From: Bifidobacterium eulemuris
Lineage (GTDB): Bacteria; Actinomycetota; Actinomycetes; Actinomycetales; Bifidobacteriaceae
Direction: 5' to 3'
DNA: 64,000 nt
NCBI RefSeq assembly: GCF_014898155.1
Contig: NZ_CP062938.1
Location: 1,302,001 to 1,366,000 of the forward strand
Within the stretch, counting starts at the first letter, position 1. Each line of letters opens with the position of its first letter. The position numbers and the translations under genes were made by a program. Under the pieces are notes generated by a model. That model was given only the letters and a program-made list of their open reading frames with translations, was not told where the DNA came from and did no database searches. Shown in pieces: positions 36,920 through 46,760 of this stretch.

Positions 36920-37084
36920 CCGTTATTCGCGTTGGCTGCTCGAACAGCATTCAACTGGATTCAAAGCCGTGCAACCCGGCAGTTTGAATGTCGACGCTCC
37001 CCGAGGCGTAGGCGGGTGGTTAAGGGCACCCGTCGAGGCCCATCCCGAGGGGAGCTTCTCGTCGGGATGAACCCTTGAACCGAC
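36920..37084 (+). promoter_or_regulatory. Structured leader of mntP, candidate riboswitch
   Basis: The 165-nt leader can form TTCAAAGCCG/CGGCAGTTTGAA (36960-36988), GCGGGTG/CACCCGT (37012-37033), and then either GCTCCCC (36996-37002) with GGGGAGC (37049-37055) or CATCCCGA (37041-37048) with TCGGGATG (37062-37069). The last two exclude each other. mntP genes often carry manganese-sensing yybP-ykoY riboswitches, but the typical GGGGAGTAG start is not seen here. Confidence 0.5.
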
Positions 37085-37651
37085 ATGTTACAGACACTGA
37101 TTATCGCTATTTCCGTTTCCATGGACGCATTCGCCGTCGCCGTCGGCAAAGGCCTGACCGTGCGCAGGCTCCGCGCCCAAGACGCGCTGAAAACCGCGCT
37201 GTGGTTCGGCGGATTCCAGGCGCTGTTTCCGATTCTGGGCTTTTTCGCCGCCTCCACGTTCAGTTCGTATGTGGAGGCCTTCGATCATTGGATCATCTTC
37301 GCGCTGCTGCTGCTGATCGGCGGCAATATGGTGCGCGAGGCCTTCGGTGAGGATGAGGAAAACGAAGGTGAGACCCCCGATTTCGACTGGCGTCATATGC
37401 TGCCGTTGGCCGTGGCCACCTCGATCGACGCCTTCGCCGTGGGGGTGAGTTTCGCCTTCATGGAGGTGAACATCTGGCTGTCCGTCGCCCTCATCGGCGT
37501 GACCACCGGCCTGTTCTCAGCCGGCGGATTGTGCATCGGCCGCTTGTTCGGCGCCCGCTGGCAGAAGCCCGCGCAGATCGCCGGCGGCGTCGTGCTGATC
37601 GCGATCGGCTTCAAAGTACTGCTGGAGCATATGGGCATACTCGCCCTGTAG
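37085..37651 (+). CDS. mntP: Manganese efflux pump MntP
   Basis: This 188-aa integral membrane protein has six predicted helices in two related halves, each with an acidic motif (SMDAFAVAVGKG and SIDAFAVGVSFAF) that should bind Mn2+. EDEENEGETPDF is an acidic cytoplasmic loop. It lowers internal manganese. No clear ribosome site is present, consistent with control by the structured leader. Confidence 0.93.
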   Translation: MLQTLIIAISVSMDAFAVAVGKGLTVRRLRAQDALKTALWFGGFQALFPILGFFAASTFSSYVEAFDHWIIFALLLLIGGNMVREAFGEDEENEGETPDFDWRHMLPLAVATSIDAFAVGVSFAFMEVNIWLSVALIGVTTGLFSAGGLCIGRLFGARWQKPAQIAGGVVLIAIGFKVLLEHMGILAL

Positions 37652-37701
37652 CCACCCGGTGACCCCGGTGACCCCGGTGAACCCGGGGAACCGCCGTAGA
37701 A

Positions 37702-38418
37702 CTACAGCCGCATCAGCACCAGCGTGGCGAGCGCGACGGTCACGCCCATCAGCATCACCGGCAGCATGCCGATGCCGACCCACGGATGGCGGGCGGCAGG
37801 ATCGGGATCCGCCTCGCGCAGCCAATACACGGAGGCGACGGCGAGCGCGATGGCGAACGCCACGATCACCACAAGCGCGACGACCGCCTCCGTACTTTCG
37901 GGAACGGCGGCCAGCAGCGTGGGCAGGAAGGCCCATCCGCCCACCGATATGGCCGCGGTGCCTGAGGTCACGGAATGCGAAAGCGAGCGGATCAGATGCG
38001 AGCGCTCCTCACGCGCCATCTGCCGGCCGAAGGCGAAGACCACCAGCAGCACCAGCAGTCCGCCCGCACCCAACGCCCACGCGTCGCATTGCGCGAATTT
38101 CGGCGAGCGCTCCAGCAAGCCCACCGTCCACACCAAAGGCGTGACGGCGAATACCACGGACGCCGCCGCGAACACCACGGAGGCCACACGGTCGGCGAAT
38201 GTGGCACGCAACGGCCAGCACACGGTGAACGACGCCAACACCACGGCGATGGCGACAAGGCTCGGCACTTGGCCCCACACGCCCGATGCCGCGCCGTCAG
38301 CCCAACCGGCCGCGACCGACACCACGGCGGCCAGCACCAGCAATAGGTATGCGGCGGCCTGCACCAGCAGCATGGGTGCGACCTTGCCGCGCGTGCTCTC
38401 CTCGGGGGTGCGGGTCAT
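37702..38418 (-). CDS. Hypothetical multi-pass membrane protein
   Basis: This 238-aa protein has about seven hydrophobic helices (LLVLAAVVSVAAG, LVAIAVVLASF, VVFAAASVVFAVTPLVW and others), with a basic loop GRQMAREERSHL in the middle. I recognise no family. AGGAGG precedes the ATG. It is convergent with mntP and divergent from glnR. Confidence 0.7.
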   Translation of the reverse strand: MTRTPEESTRGKVAPMLLVQAAAYLLLVLAAVVSVAAGWADGAASGVWGQVPSLVAIAVVLASFTVCWPLRATFADRVASVVFAAASVVFAVTPLVWTVGLLERSPKFAQCDAWALGAGGLLVLLVVFAFGRQMAREERSHLIRSLSHSVTSGTAAISVGGWAFLPTLLAAVPESTEAVVALVVIVAFAIALAVASVYWLREADPDPAARHPWVGIGMLPVMLMGVTVALATLVLMRL

Positions 38419-38697
38419 TTTTGCCTCCTGCCTGCCGAAACATTCTCGTCACCATCCTACGACCCGCCTTGGGAAAACCGCACCGACGAAGCGGGGAAAT
38501 AACGGATTTCACCCGCTTCCACCATGTCGCGCACGTTAACGACGTGTGAACGGACGGGGCGCGATAGTGTCCATGACGGGCGCGTACAATGTGAACAGCC
38601 GCGCAAGACGGCTTAAACCCGTGCCCGCGGCCATGTCACACGAGATTCCCGCAGGCGCGACGGCATGGAACGAGCACAACAAGTGGAGGGAGTCATC

Positions 38698-39450
38698 GTG
38701 ACGGATCTGACGCTGATGACGTTCGCCAGCGATCCCGCCACCGTACTGCCGTCGTTGGCGCTGCTCTCCCACCGCGTGCGCGTGCTGCCCATGGACGCGG
38801 ACAGCCTGATCAAAATGCCGGAGAGCACGATTCTGTTTCTGGATGCGCGCGACGATCTGGCCACCGCCAAAACCCTGTGCCGCCTGATCCACGCCTCCGG
38901 CCTGTCCACGCCGATTGTGCTAGTGCTGACCGAGGGCGGCTTCACCGTGGTCAACTCCCAGTGGGGCATCGCCGACGTGGTGGTGTCCACCGCCTCCCCG
39001 GCCGAGGTCGAGGGGCGTTTGCGGTTGGTGTCGGAGCGGGGCAACGCGCCCGCCGGCGCGATGGCGGGCGGAATCGGAGAACCCAACACGACCGTCGAGG
39101 ACGGTCAGCTGCGTTCCGGCGATCTGATCGTGGACACCAACGGATACACCGCCTCGCTGCACGGCCGGCCCATCGATCTGGCCTATAAGGAATTCGAACT
39201 GCTCAAATACCTGGTGCAGCATCCCGGCCGCGTGTTCACGCGCGCCCAACTGCTGCAGGAGGTGTGGGGCTACGACTATTACGGCGGCACCCGCACGGTC
39301 GACGTGCATATCCGCCGGCTGCGCGCCAAACTCGGCGGCGAATACGAGCATCTTATCGGCACCGTGCGCAATGTGGGCTACCGTTTCGACCCGCCCGAGG
39401 ACGAGCAGGAGGACGACGCCGCGAAGGCGGCGGCCGCGCACAGCAAGTAG
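38698..39450 (+). CDS. glnR: GlnR-type nitrogen regulator
   Basis: The 250-aa protein has an atypical receiver domain (LPSLALLSHRVRVLP, ILFLDARDDL, VLVLTEGGF) and a C-terminal winged helix (DLAYKEFELLKYLVQHPGRV, GTRTVDVHIRRLRAKLG). This closely resembles actinobacterial GlnR, the global activator/repressor of nitrogen genes, an orphan regulator not needing a paired kinase. An acidic/Ala tail follows. GTG 38698 is chosen: GGAGGGAG lies 5 nt upstream and the family starts there; an upstream ATG at 38665 is less likely. Confidence 0.93.
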   Translation: MTDLTLMTFASDPATVLPSLALLSHRVRVLPMDADSLIKMPESTILFLDARDDLATAKTLCRLIHASGLSTPIVLVLTEGGFTVVNSQWGIADVVVSTASPAEVEGRLRLVSERGNAPAGAMAGGIGEPNTTVEDGQLRSGDLIVDTNGYTASLHGRPIDLAYKEFELLKYLVQHPGRVFTRAQLLQEVWGYDYYGGTRTVDVHIRRLRAKLGGEYEHLIGTVRNVGYRFDPPEDEQEDDAAKAAAAHSK

Positions 39451-39492
39451 CGGCGGCGGCCGCGTCGCCGATGCGGCCATACCGCAACCATC

Positions 39493-40308
39493 ATGAACGA
39501 CGGCGAGGTGGGCATGGATACCAGGGAATCCCGGCAGGGTGAGGCAGCATCCGCGCATCCCAACACCCAAACCGATACGGACGCCGTCATGCCGTCTTCG
39601 ACCCGCACGCAGGCATCCGCCCACCGTACCAGTCACACCGCGCGTCCCGTCGGCCGCGAAAGCGCCGCCGCCCGACGCGCCCGCATGCACGAGGAGTACG
39701 CCGTGCTGTGCGAGGTGATTCCCGAGCCGCGCTGCGCGTTGGATTTCCGCACTCCGTTGCAGCTGCTTATCGCCACGGTGCTCAGTGCGCAGACCACCGA
39801 CAAACGCGTCAACACCGTCACTCCGGCCCTGTTCGCCGCCTACCCCACCGCCGCCGCGCTGGCCGCCGCGAATCCGCAGGAGGTGGAGGACATCATCCAC
39901 CCGTTGGGTTTCTACCGCGCGAAAACCAAGCATCTGCTGGGATTGGCCGCCGCGTTGGATGAGCGTTTCGGCGGAGAGGTGCCGCGCACGATGGAGGAGC
40001 TGACCAGTCTGCCGGGCGTGGGCCGTAAAACCGCGAATGTCGTGCTGGGCAACGCGTTCGGCGTGCCCGGCTTTCCCGTGGACACGCATGTGCTGCGGGT
40101 GACCGGCCGCCTGCGCTGGCGCGCCGACTGGCGGCAGGCGCACCCCGATCCGGTGAAGGTCGAGCGGGAGATCACCGCCTGCTTCGACCCGTCCGAGTGG
40201 ACGGACCTGAGCCATAGGCTGATTCTGTTCGGCCGCGCCACCTGCCACGCGCGCCGCCCCGACTGCGCCGACTGTCCGCTGAACGACACCTGTCCCAGCG
40301 CGCCCTGA
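39493..40308 (+). CDS. nth: Endonuclease III
   Basis: This DNA glycosylase/AP lyase removes oxidised pyrimidines. The HhH motif with catalytic Lys (LPGVGRKTANVVL), the catalytic Asp (PVDTHVLR) and the 4Fe-4S cluster cysteines (C-X6-C-X2-C-X5-C at the C-terminus) are all present. The first 55 residues are polar and not conserved, so the true start may be Met8 (MDTRES) or later. Confidence 0.95.
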   Translation: MNDGEVGMDTRESRQGEAASAHPNTQTDTDAVMPSSTRTQASAHRTSHTARPVGRESAAARRARMHEEYAVLCEVIPEPRCALDFRTPLQLLIATVLSAQTTDKRVNTVTPALFAAYPTAAALAAANPQEVEDIIHPLGFYRAKTKHLLGLAAALDERFGGEVPRTMEELTSLPGVGRKTANVVLGNAFGVPGFPVDTHVLRVTGRLRWRADWRQAHPDPVKVEREITACFDPSEWTDLSHRLILFGRATCHARRPDCADCPLNDTCPSAP

Positions 40309-40437
40309 GACGCGTGAATGACTGGCGGATGACGGACGGATGACGGACGGCAGCAGTCAGACGGATACCATGCAGCCAGACGCAGCACGCACCGCGCGGG
40401 GGGGCTCCGACGATGGCCATGGCTAGACTGGGATCCC

Positions 40438-41970
40438 ATGCATACACAACGAGACAACGCGTTGACACGTTGGGGGATTTTCGTAGGCGTCGCCGTCGGA
40501 TTGTTCGCGCTGCTGTGGATCGGCTGGTCGCTGGTCACCCATCATTACGCGGGCGGCGGATCCATCCGCTCGGACACGTCGATTTCCGTGGGGCTGCGCG
40601 ACGCACCGACCTCGCTGGACCTGTTCGACGAGGACTCCGACACGGCAGAGGCGGCCGGACGCGCGTTGATCGGCAACGTGTACGAGACGCTGGTGACGCG
40701 CGACCAGAACAACGAGCTGCAAGCCGGACTGGCCAGCGACTGGACCGTCTCGGATGACGGCCTGACCTACACTTTCGACATCCGTTCCGGTGTGGAATTC
40801 TCGAACGGCCACACGCTGGACGCCTCGGACGTCGTCTATTCGCTGCGGCAGGCGGTCGACAGCGGTGCCAGCGACGTGGACCAGCTGGGTTCGCTCGCCT
40901 CGGTCGAAGCCCCCGACTCCTCCACCGTCGTCATCACCCTGTCCTCGCCCAATCCCACGCTGCCGCGCGTGCTGTCCGGCAGACTGGGTGTAGTGTTCGA
41001 CGAGCAGGCGTCCATCGACTACGCGGATGAGGCGGTCGGCTCCGGACCGTTCACCGTCGGCCGTTTCCGCGAAGGCGAATCCATCACGCTCGAACGCAAC
41101 GACGACTATTGGGGGGACGCCTCCATACCGGCTTCGGTGACGCTCACCTATTACGATGACGACGCCTCGATGCTCACCGCGCTGCAGAACGACACCATCG
41201 AGCTTGCGATTCCGTCCGAAGCCTCCGCCGCCGACTCGGTGAGCTCGGATCCCACCATCACCATCGCCACGGGGGCCAGCACCTCGTCGGTGGTGCTGGC
41301 GTTCAACAACGGCCCCGACGCGATCACCTCGGACGAGCAGGTGCGCAAGGCCGCCCGTCACGCGCTCGACCTCGACGCCATCGTCGAATCGCAGCCCGAC
41401 GCGGCCCAGGCCTTGGGAGGCCCGCTCACCCCTCTGGAGCCCGGCTATGAGGATCTGACCGGACTCTACCCCTACGATCCGACGCAAACGCAATCCATGC
41501 TCTCGTATTTCGCCTACGGATACCTGGGCACGGTCCATCTGGTGGCGTCGCACGACTATCAGGAGCTGGCGGACACCATCGTCCAACAGCTGCAGGCGGG
41601 CGGATTCGACGTGCGGCTGGAGGTGCTGGCCGACGGCGAGGTGAGCGACCGCATCGCCGCCGACGACTACGACATGGTCATCATCGAAACCGCCGGAGGC
41701 GACAACGCGCGCGGGTTCTCCAGCTCGCAATCCCCCTACTTTTACGAGGACGATGACGCGCAGCAGGCATACGCGCAGGCGATGGCCGCCACGAACGACG
41801 CCGATTTCCAGGAACGGATGCGGGCCTACGCCCGCGTGCTCGGCGAGGATGCGGCCAGCGGATGGCTGTACGCGCGCCAGTGCACGGTGGTCGCGAAATC
41901 CACGGTCTCCGGCTATCCGACCGCCATGGTCGACCAGCGTCTGCCGCTCGCCTCGGTGACGAAGCAATAG
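40438..41970 (+). CDS. Family 5 solute-binding protein, membrane-anchored
   Basis: The 510-aa protein has an N-terminal membrane helix (WGIFVGVAVGLFALLWIGWSL) with no lipobox, then the peptide/nickel-type binding fold (LYE-type NVYETLVTRD, YTFDIRSGVEFSNG, VRKAARHALDLDAIV). It is anchored but not a lipoprotein, and no permease lies nearby, so it is an orphan. TAGACT (40424-40429) ends 8 nt before the ATG, predicting a leaderless mRNA. Confidence 0.85.
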   Translation: MHTQRDNALTRWGIFVGVAVGLFALLWIGWSLVTHHYAGGGSIRSDTSISVGLRDAPTSLDLFDEDSDTAEAAGRALIGNVYETLVTRDQNNELQAGLASDWTVSDDGLTYTFDIRSGVEFSNGHTLDASDVVYSLRQAVDSGASDVDQLGSLASVEAPDSSTVVITLSSPNPTLPRVLSGRLGVVFDEQASIDYADEAVGSGPFTVGRFREGESITLERNDDYWGDASIPASVTLTYYDDDASMLTALQNDTIELAIPSEASAADSVSSDPTITIATGASTSSVVLAFNNGPDAITSDEQVRKAARHALDLDAIVESQPDAAQALGGPLTPLEPGYEDLTGLYPYDPTQTQSMLSYFAYGYLGTVHLVASHDYQELADTIVQQLQAGGFDVRLEVLADGEVSDRIAADDYDMVIIETAGGDNARGFSSSQSPYFYEDDDAQQAYAQAMAATNDADFQERMRAYARVLGEDAASGWLYARQCTVVAKSTVSGYPTAMVDQRLPLASVTKQ

Positions 41971-42032
41971 CGCGGCGACGGCACGGCCCCGGCCGCGCGC
42001 CTATGTCATGCAACGCGCATAAACTCAAGCCT

Positions 42033-44801
42033 ATGACTGAAGGCACTACTATCAACGCGCACCTCACCCCCCTGCCCGACAAGGTCGGCGTGGACGGGCT
42101 TGAGGATAAGTGGCGCGCCGTCTGGGACGAGGACGGCACCTACCAGTTCCGCAACACCCGCGACCGCAAGGCCGTCTATTCGATCGACACCCCGCCGCCC
42201 ACCGTCTCCGGTTCGCTGCATGTGGGCCATGTGTTCAGCTACACGCACACGGACGTGATCGCCCGTTTCAAGCGCATGCAGGGCTATGACGTGTTCTACC
42301 CGATGGGTTGGGACGACAACGGCCTGCCCACCGAACGCCGCGTGCAGAACTACTACGGCGTGCGCGTGGACACCTCCATGCCCTACGATCCCGATTTCAA
42401 GCCGCCGTTCGAGGGCACGGACGGCAAGAAGATCGACGCCAAGGACCAGGTGCCGGTGAGCCGCCAGAACTTCATCGAACTGTGCGAGAAGCTCACCGCG
42501 CAGGACGAGAAGCTGTTCGAAGCGCTGTGGCGCCGTCTGGGCCTGTCGGTCGACTGGTCGCAGACCTACCACACCATCGGCGAGCATCCGCGCCGCGTGG
42601 CCCAGAAGGCGTTCCTGCGCAATCTCGCGCGCGGCGAGGCCTACCAGCAGGACGCTCCGGGCCTGTGGGACGTGACCTTCCAGACCGCCGTGGCCCAGGC
42701 CGAGCTCGAAAGCCGCGAATACCCCGGCTTCTACCACAAGGTGGCCTTCCGTTTCGAGGACGGCACGCCGATCTACATCGAAACCACCCGTCCCGAACTG
42801 CTCGCGGCCTGCACCTCGCTGATCGCCCATCCGGACGACGAGCGCTACAAGCCGTACTTCGGCCAGGAGGTCTACTCGCCGCTGTTCCATGTGAAAGTGC
42901 CGATCCTCGCGCATCCGGCCGCCGAAATGGACAAGGGCGCCGGCATCGCCATGTGCTGCACCTTCGGCGACGTGACCGACGTGCAGTGGTGGCGCGAGCT
43001 CAAACTGCCCACCCGCTCCATCATCCAGCGCAACGGCCGCATCGTGATGGACACCCCGGAATGGATCGACGACGAGGCCGGACGCGCCGTGTTCGCCGAA
43101 ACCGCCGGCAAGACCACGTTCTCCGCGCGTAAGCTCATCGTCGACAAGCTGCGCGAATCCGGCGATCTGGACGGCGAGCCGACGCCCACCAAGCGTATGA
43201 CGAACTTCTACGAGAAGGGCGACAAGCCGCTCGAGATCGTCACCTCGCGCCAGTGGTATCTGAAGAACGGCGGCACCGACAAGGCCCTGAACGCCGAGCT
43301 GATCGAGCGCGGCAAGGAGCTGGAGTTCCACCCCGACTTCATGCGCGTGCGCTACGAGAACTGGGTGAACGGCCTCAACGGCGACTGGCTGATCTCGCGC
43401 CAGCGCTTCTTCGGCGTGCCGTTCCCGCTGTGGTATCCGCTGGACGAGGCGGGCGAGCCGGATTACGCGAACCCGATCGTCCCTGCCGAGGATCTGCTGC
43501 CCATCGACCCGACCATCGACGTGCCGGCCGGCTACACCGCCGACCAGCGCGACGTGCCCGGCGGCTTCACCGCCGAGAACGACATCATGGACACGTGGGC
43601 CACCTCCTCGCTCACCCCGCAGATCGTGACCCATTGGGCCGAGCCGGATGAGGAGTCGCGGGCGCTGTTCAACGCCACCTTCCCGATGGATCTGCGTCCG
43701 CAAGGGCAGGACATCATCCGCACCTGGCTGTTCTCGACCGTGGACCGCGCGCATCTGGAGAACGGCTGCCTGCCGTGGGCGCACGCCGCGCTGTCGGGCT
43801 GGATCCTGGACCCCGACCATAAGAAGATGTCGAAGTCCAAGGGCAACGTCGTGGTGCCGAACGAGCCGATCGAGAAGTTCGGCGCGGATGCCGTGCGCTA
43901 CTGGTCCGCCAACGCGCGCCTCGGCCTCGACGCCACCTACGACGAGGGCCAGATGAAGATCGGCCGCCGTTTGGCGATCAAGCTGCTCAACGCCACCAAG
44001 TTCGCGCTGGCGATCGGCCGCGAGGACGAGAACCATCATGTGGGCGAGGCGGCCGTGGCCTCGTGGAATCCGGCCGATGTGACCGAGCCGCTGGACCGCG
44101 CCGCGATGGCCAAGCTGGCGCTGGTGGTCACGCAGGCCACCGAAGCGCTGAACGCCTATGAGCATTCCAAGGCGCTTGAGGTGATCGAAAGCTTCTTCTG
44201 GCAGTTCTGCGACGATTACATCGAACTGGTGAAGAACCGCGCCTACGGCACCGCCGACGAGCAGGGCAACGCGCCCTCCGAGACGGCCGTGAAGTCCGCG
44301 CGCACCGCGCTGGGGCTGGGACTGGACGCCTTCGCGCGTCTGCTCGCCCCGTACCTGCCGTACGCCTCCGAAGAGGTGTGGAGCTGGATGCATGAGGGCG
44401 AGGGCTCCGTGCACCGCGCCGCCTGGCCGACCGCCGAACCGTACGCGCAGGCCGCCACCGGCGTCTCCCCCGAAGTGCTCGCGTGGGCGGGCAGGGCCGT
44501 GGAGCAGCTGCGTAAGATCAAGTCCGAGGCGAAGGTCTCCATGAAGACCCCGATCCTCTCCGTGGCGCTGTCCGCCGCCCGCGAGGGTGTGGATGCGATC
44601 AAGTCCTCGATGGGCGATATCGCGCAGGCCGGCCGCGTCATCGGCAGGTTCGATCTGGTGGAGAAGCACGCCGAAGAGGCGGCCGCCGCCGACGCCGCCG
44701 CGACCACCGATGCGGATGCCGCCGGTTCCGCCGCCGAAGCGCTGGTCGCCATCGAATCCAGCGAACTGGGCGAGCCGCCGGCCAAGAAGCCCAAGGCCTG
44801 A
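42033..44801 (+). CDS. valS: Valyl-tRNA synthetase
   Basis: This 922-aa class I synthetase charges tRNA-Val. HIGH-type motif HVGH (SGSLHVGHVFSY), editing domain, KMSKS (HKKMSKSKGN) and the anticodon-binding domain (SYASEEVWSWMHEG region) are visible. The end is Ala/Asp-rich and the usual C-terminal coiled coil is reduced. TAAACT (42020-42025) is 7 nt before ATG 42033 with no ribosome site, so the mRNA is probably leaderless. Confidence 0.97.
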   Translation: MTEGTTINAHLTPLPDKVGVDGLEDKWRAVWDEDGTYQFRNTRDRKAVYSIDTPPPTVSGSLHVGHVFSYTHTDVIARFKRMQGYDVFYPMGWDDNGLPTERRVQNYYGVRVDTSMPYDPDFKPPFEGTDGKKIDAKDQVPVSRQNFIELCEKLTAQDEKLFEALWRRLGLSVDWSQTYHTIGEHPRRVAQKAFLRNLARGEAYQQDAPGLWDVTFQTAVAQAELESREYPGFYHKVAFRFEDGTPIYIETTRPELLAACTSLIAHPDDERYKPYFGQEVYSPLFHVKVPILAHPAAEMDKGAGIAMCCTFGDVTDVQWWRELKLPTRSIIQRNGRIVMDTPEWIDDEAGRAVFAETAGKTTFSARKLIVDKLRESGDLDGEPTPTKRMTNFYEKGDKPLEIVTSRQWYLKNGGTDKALNAELIERGKELEFHPDFMRVRYENWVNGLNGDWLISRQRFFGVPFPLWYPLDEAGEPDYANPIVPAEDLLPIDPTIDVPAGYTADQRDVPGGFTAENDIMDTWATSSLTPQIVTHWAEPDEESRALFNATFPMDLRPQGQDIIRTWLFSTVDRAHLENGCLPWAHAALSGWILDPDHKKMSKSKGNVVVPNEPIEKFGADAVRYWSANARLGLDATYDEGQMKIGRRLAIKLLNATKFALAIGREDENHHVGEAAVASWNPADVTEPLDRAAMAKLALVVTQATEALNAYEHSKALEVIESFFWQFCDDYIELVKNRAYGTADEQGNAPSETAVKSARTALGLGLDAFARLLAPYLPYASEEVWSWMHEGEGSVHRAAWPTAEPYAQAATGVSPEVLAWAGRAVEQLRKIKSEAKVSMKTPILSVALSAAREGVDAIKSSMGDIAQAGRVIGRFDLVEKHAEEAAAADAAATTDADAAGSAAEALVAIESSELGEPPAKKPKA

Positions 44802-44821
44802 GCGCGGCGTTGATCATCTAC

Positions 44822-44857
44822 AGTGGGGCTCCTTCGCGGAGCCCCACTTCTTGTTTT
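44822..44857 (+). terminator. Terminator of valS
   Basis: AGTGGGGCTCC-TTCGC-GGAGCCCCACT with a UUCG-type loop is followed by TCTTGTTTT. Confidence 0.9.
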
Positions 44858-44924
44858 GGTGTTCCGCCGCCTACCGATGGTGTGTCTTGGCGGTCTTCCG
44901 CAAGGCATGCAACGGTTCCGGACG

Positions 44925-45126
44925 GCCTATCTGCGTTAGCGGTAGTGGATTTCGGCCCGTGCGGAGGTCCATCTGCGTTAGCGGTAGTGCCCTTTCATTT
45001 GAAACATCGCCAAGGGACACGGTATTTGGCCATTCTACGGTGGGAATAACGCAGATACCCCACTACCGCTAACGCAGATGGACCTCCGCAACCTCCGAAA
45101 TCCACTACCGCTAACGCAGATAGCCC
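44925..45126. repeat. Long imperfect inverted repeat with four 19-bp motifs
   Basis: ATCTGCGTTAGCGGTAGTG occurs at 44929 and 44971, and its reverse complement starts at 45061 and 45103, with 42-bp spacing on both sides. The arms (about 44925-44991 and 45059-45126) pair with few mismatches around a 67-bp centre. The element fills the gap between valS and the ATPase gene. Confidence 0.8.
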
Positions 45127-45203
45127 TAAAACCTCTCCGATAAGAGAATCGGTGCCGATTCATGCCGCTGCTGTTTGCCGACGGGATATCCGATGTGACG
45201 TAT

Positions 45204-46517
45204 CTACTCCGCAGAGAAGAGCCCTGCGGAGTAGACAGGTAGGTACGTGACGCTCTCCGCAATTTCGATGTTGCCGTTATACAGCACGTATGCCTCGTCA
45301 ACCTGGCAGTTCGAGGAGGCGAGCGCATTGTCCAACGCGGCATGGCTTCTGTAGCCTTTGCCGGATTTCACTTCGAATACCGTAACGGTACCGTCCGCCC
45401 GTTCAATCGCCGCATCGATTTCACCTATGGCTTTCGACTGATAGTAATGCGTTTGGAACCCGTGCGCCGCAAGTTCCTGCACAACGAAGTTCTCATAGGT
45501 GCTGCCGAGATTCACACTTGGCTGGTCATCAAGAATGTCTCGGCTCAACTCCTTGGAATAGGCGCCAGTCAAAAGTCCCACGTCGGAATAAAACAGTTTG
45601 ATTTTGTTGCGATTCTCCGATAACAGGAATGGGGGCGCCAGTTCTGCGATATTGTATTGGGCTAGCGCCACTCCGGCATTGGTGAGCCAGAGGAACTCGT
45701 CCTGCACTTGCGTGAATCGCTTCACACCTTCGATAGACCTCAAATGAAACCGTCGGCTGGAATGCAATAGCTCACTCGGCACCAGATCATAAATATTCTG
45801 AATCACCAGACGGCGATCTTTCGGCGCGTATTTGCTGATGTCTTCGCGATAATAGCGACGCAGGTCGTTCTGGATCACCCGCACCTGACCGATATCGTTG
45901 GAACCAAGGAACGCGTTCACGGCATCAGGCATGCCACCCACGAGCAGATATCGTTTGAACACGTCGGTGAATCGATTATGCAGATAGTCAGGTATGGGTT
46001 CACATTGAGATACACATTGTCGCAACATGTCGAATGCCGTCGCGGGCACGCCGTTGGCCCAACAGAACTCCTCAAAGTCCAGCGAAAACATGCGCACTTC
46101 CGTGAGATATCCCACGGGGATGGAACGAATGTTATCCAAAGCGACACCGAGCATCGAACCCGAGAGGATGAAGTCATAGTCGCCTTTATCCACCAGATAT
46201 TTGATGAATGTGACGATTTGAGGGCACTCCTGCACCTCGTCAACAATGACTACCGTATTCCCGGGAATCATATCGACATCCGACATCACCGACATGCGTA
46301 GTTCAAGATCTTGCGCGCTTTGCGCCTGTGCGAAGGAATCCCGCGCACGCATGTTCTCCACAAGATCGAACATCACCACATGGTCGTAAGATTCCTCAGC
46401 AAAGGCACGAATCAATGTGGATTTGCCGACCTGCCGAGCGCCTGTCACCAACAACGCCTGTTTGGTTTTGTGCTCTTTCCAGAAGCGGAAACGCTCCATA
46501 GCTTTACGTCGCAGCAT
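45204..46517 (-). CDS. DUF4143 AAA+ ATPase
   Basis: The 437-aa protein has an N-terminal AAA+ domain with Walker A GARQVGKS and Walker B VVIVDEVQEC, the segment LSGSMLGVAL, and a C-terminal DUF4143 nuclease-like region (ENFVVQELAAHGFQTHYY, GEIDAAIE, FEVKSGKGY). The family is common in gut bacteria and its role is not established. GAAAGAAGG precedes the ATG. A degenerate repeat with 33-bp spacing lies just upstream. The gene lies directly after pilus locus 2. Confidence 0.88.
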   Translation of the reverse strand: MLRRKAMERFRFWKEHKTKQALLVTGARQVGKSTLIRAFAEESYDHVVMFDLVENMRARDSFAQAQSAQDLELRMSVMSDVDMIPGNTVVIVDEVQECPQIVTFIKYLVDKGDYDFILSGSMLGVALDNIRSIPVGYLTEVRMFSLDFEEFCWANGVPATAFDMLRQCVSQCEPIPDYLHNRFTDVFKRYLLVGGMPDAVNAFLGSNDIGQVRVIQNDLRRYYREDISKYAPKDRRLVIQNIYDLVPSELLHSSRRFHLRSIEGVKRFTQVQDEFLWLTNAGVALAQYNIAELAPPFLLSENRNKIKLFYSDVGLLTGAYSKELSRDILDDQPSVNLGSTYENFVVQELAAHGFQTHYYQSKAIGEIDAAIERADGTVTVFEVKSGKGYRSHAALDNALASSNCQVDEAYVLYNGNIEIAESVTYLPVYSAGLFSAE

Positions 46518-46559
46518 ACCGCCTTCTTTCCCGAAAACATTGCCTTCCTATTAAGATAT

Positions 46560-46650
46560 AACAAAAGTCAGAATTTTGATCACCCTGTTTTTGACACTTT
46601 TCGAAATTTCAACACCACTCAAAACGACACTTTTCGGAATTTCAGTATTG
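46560..46650. repeat. 33-bp-spaced repeats upstream of the ATPase
   Basis: GACACTTTTCG(A/G)AATTTC occurs at 46593 and 46626, exactly 33 bp apart, with a weaker copy one period earlier at 46560. On the coding strand the core reads CCGAAAAGTGTC/TCGAAAAGTGTC. Confidence 0.65.
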
Positions 46651-46760
46651 CCGACGGCAGATGGCAGGCGAGCGCGTCAACCACATCGTTCAACGCCACC
46701 AACCGATTCCGAACCAAAAGGCCCACGAAAGGCCATTCGAAAGGCCCATTCGCGGCCATG

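Noticed and set aside
36920..37084. yybP-ykoY riboswitch assignment
   Set aside because: The gene context fits, but the GGGGAGTAG core is not visible, so the leader is reported only as a candidate switch.
42006..44669. 887-codon minus-strand frame
   Set aside because: Antisense shadow of valS, which has intact HVGH and KMSKS motifs.
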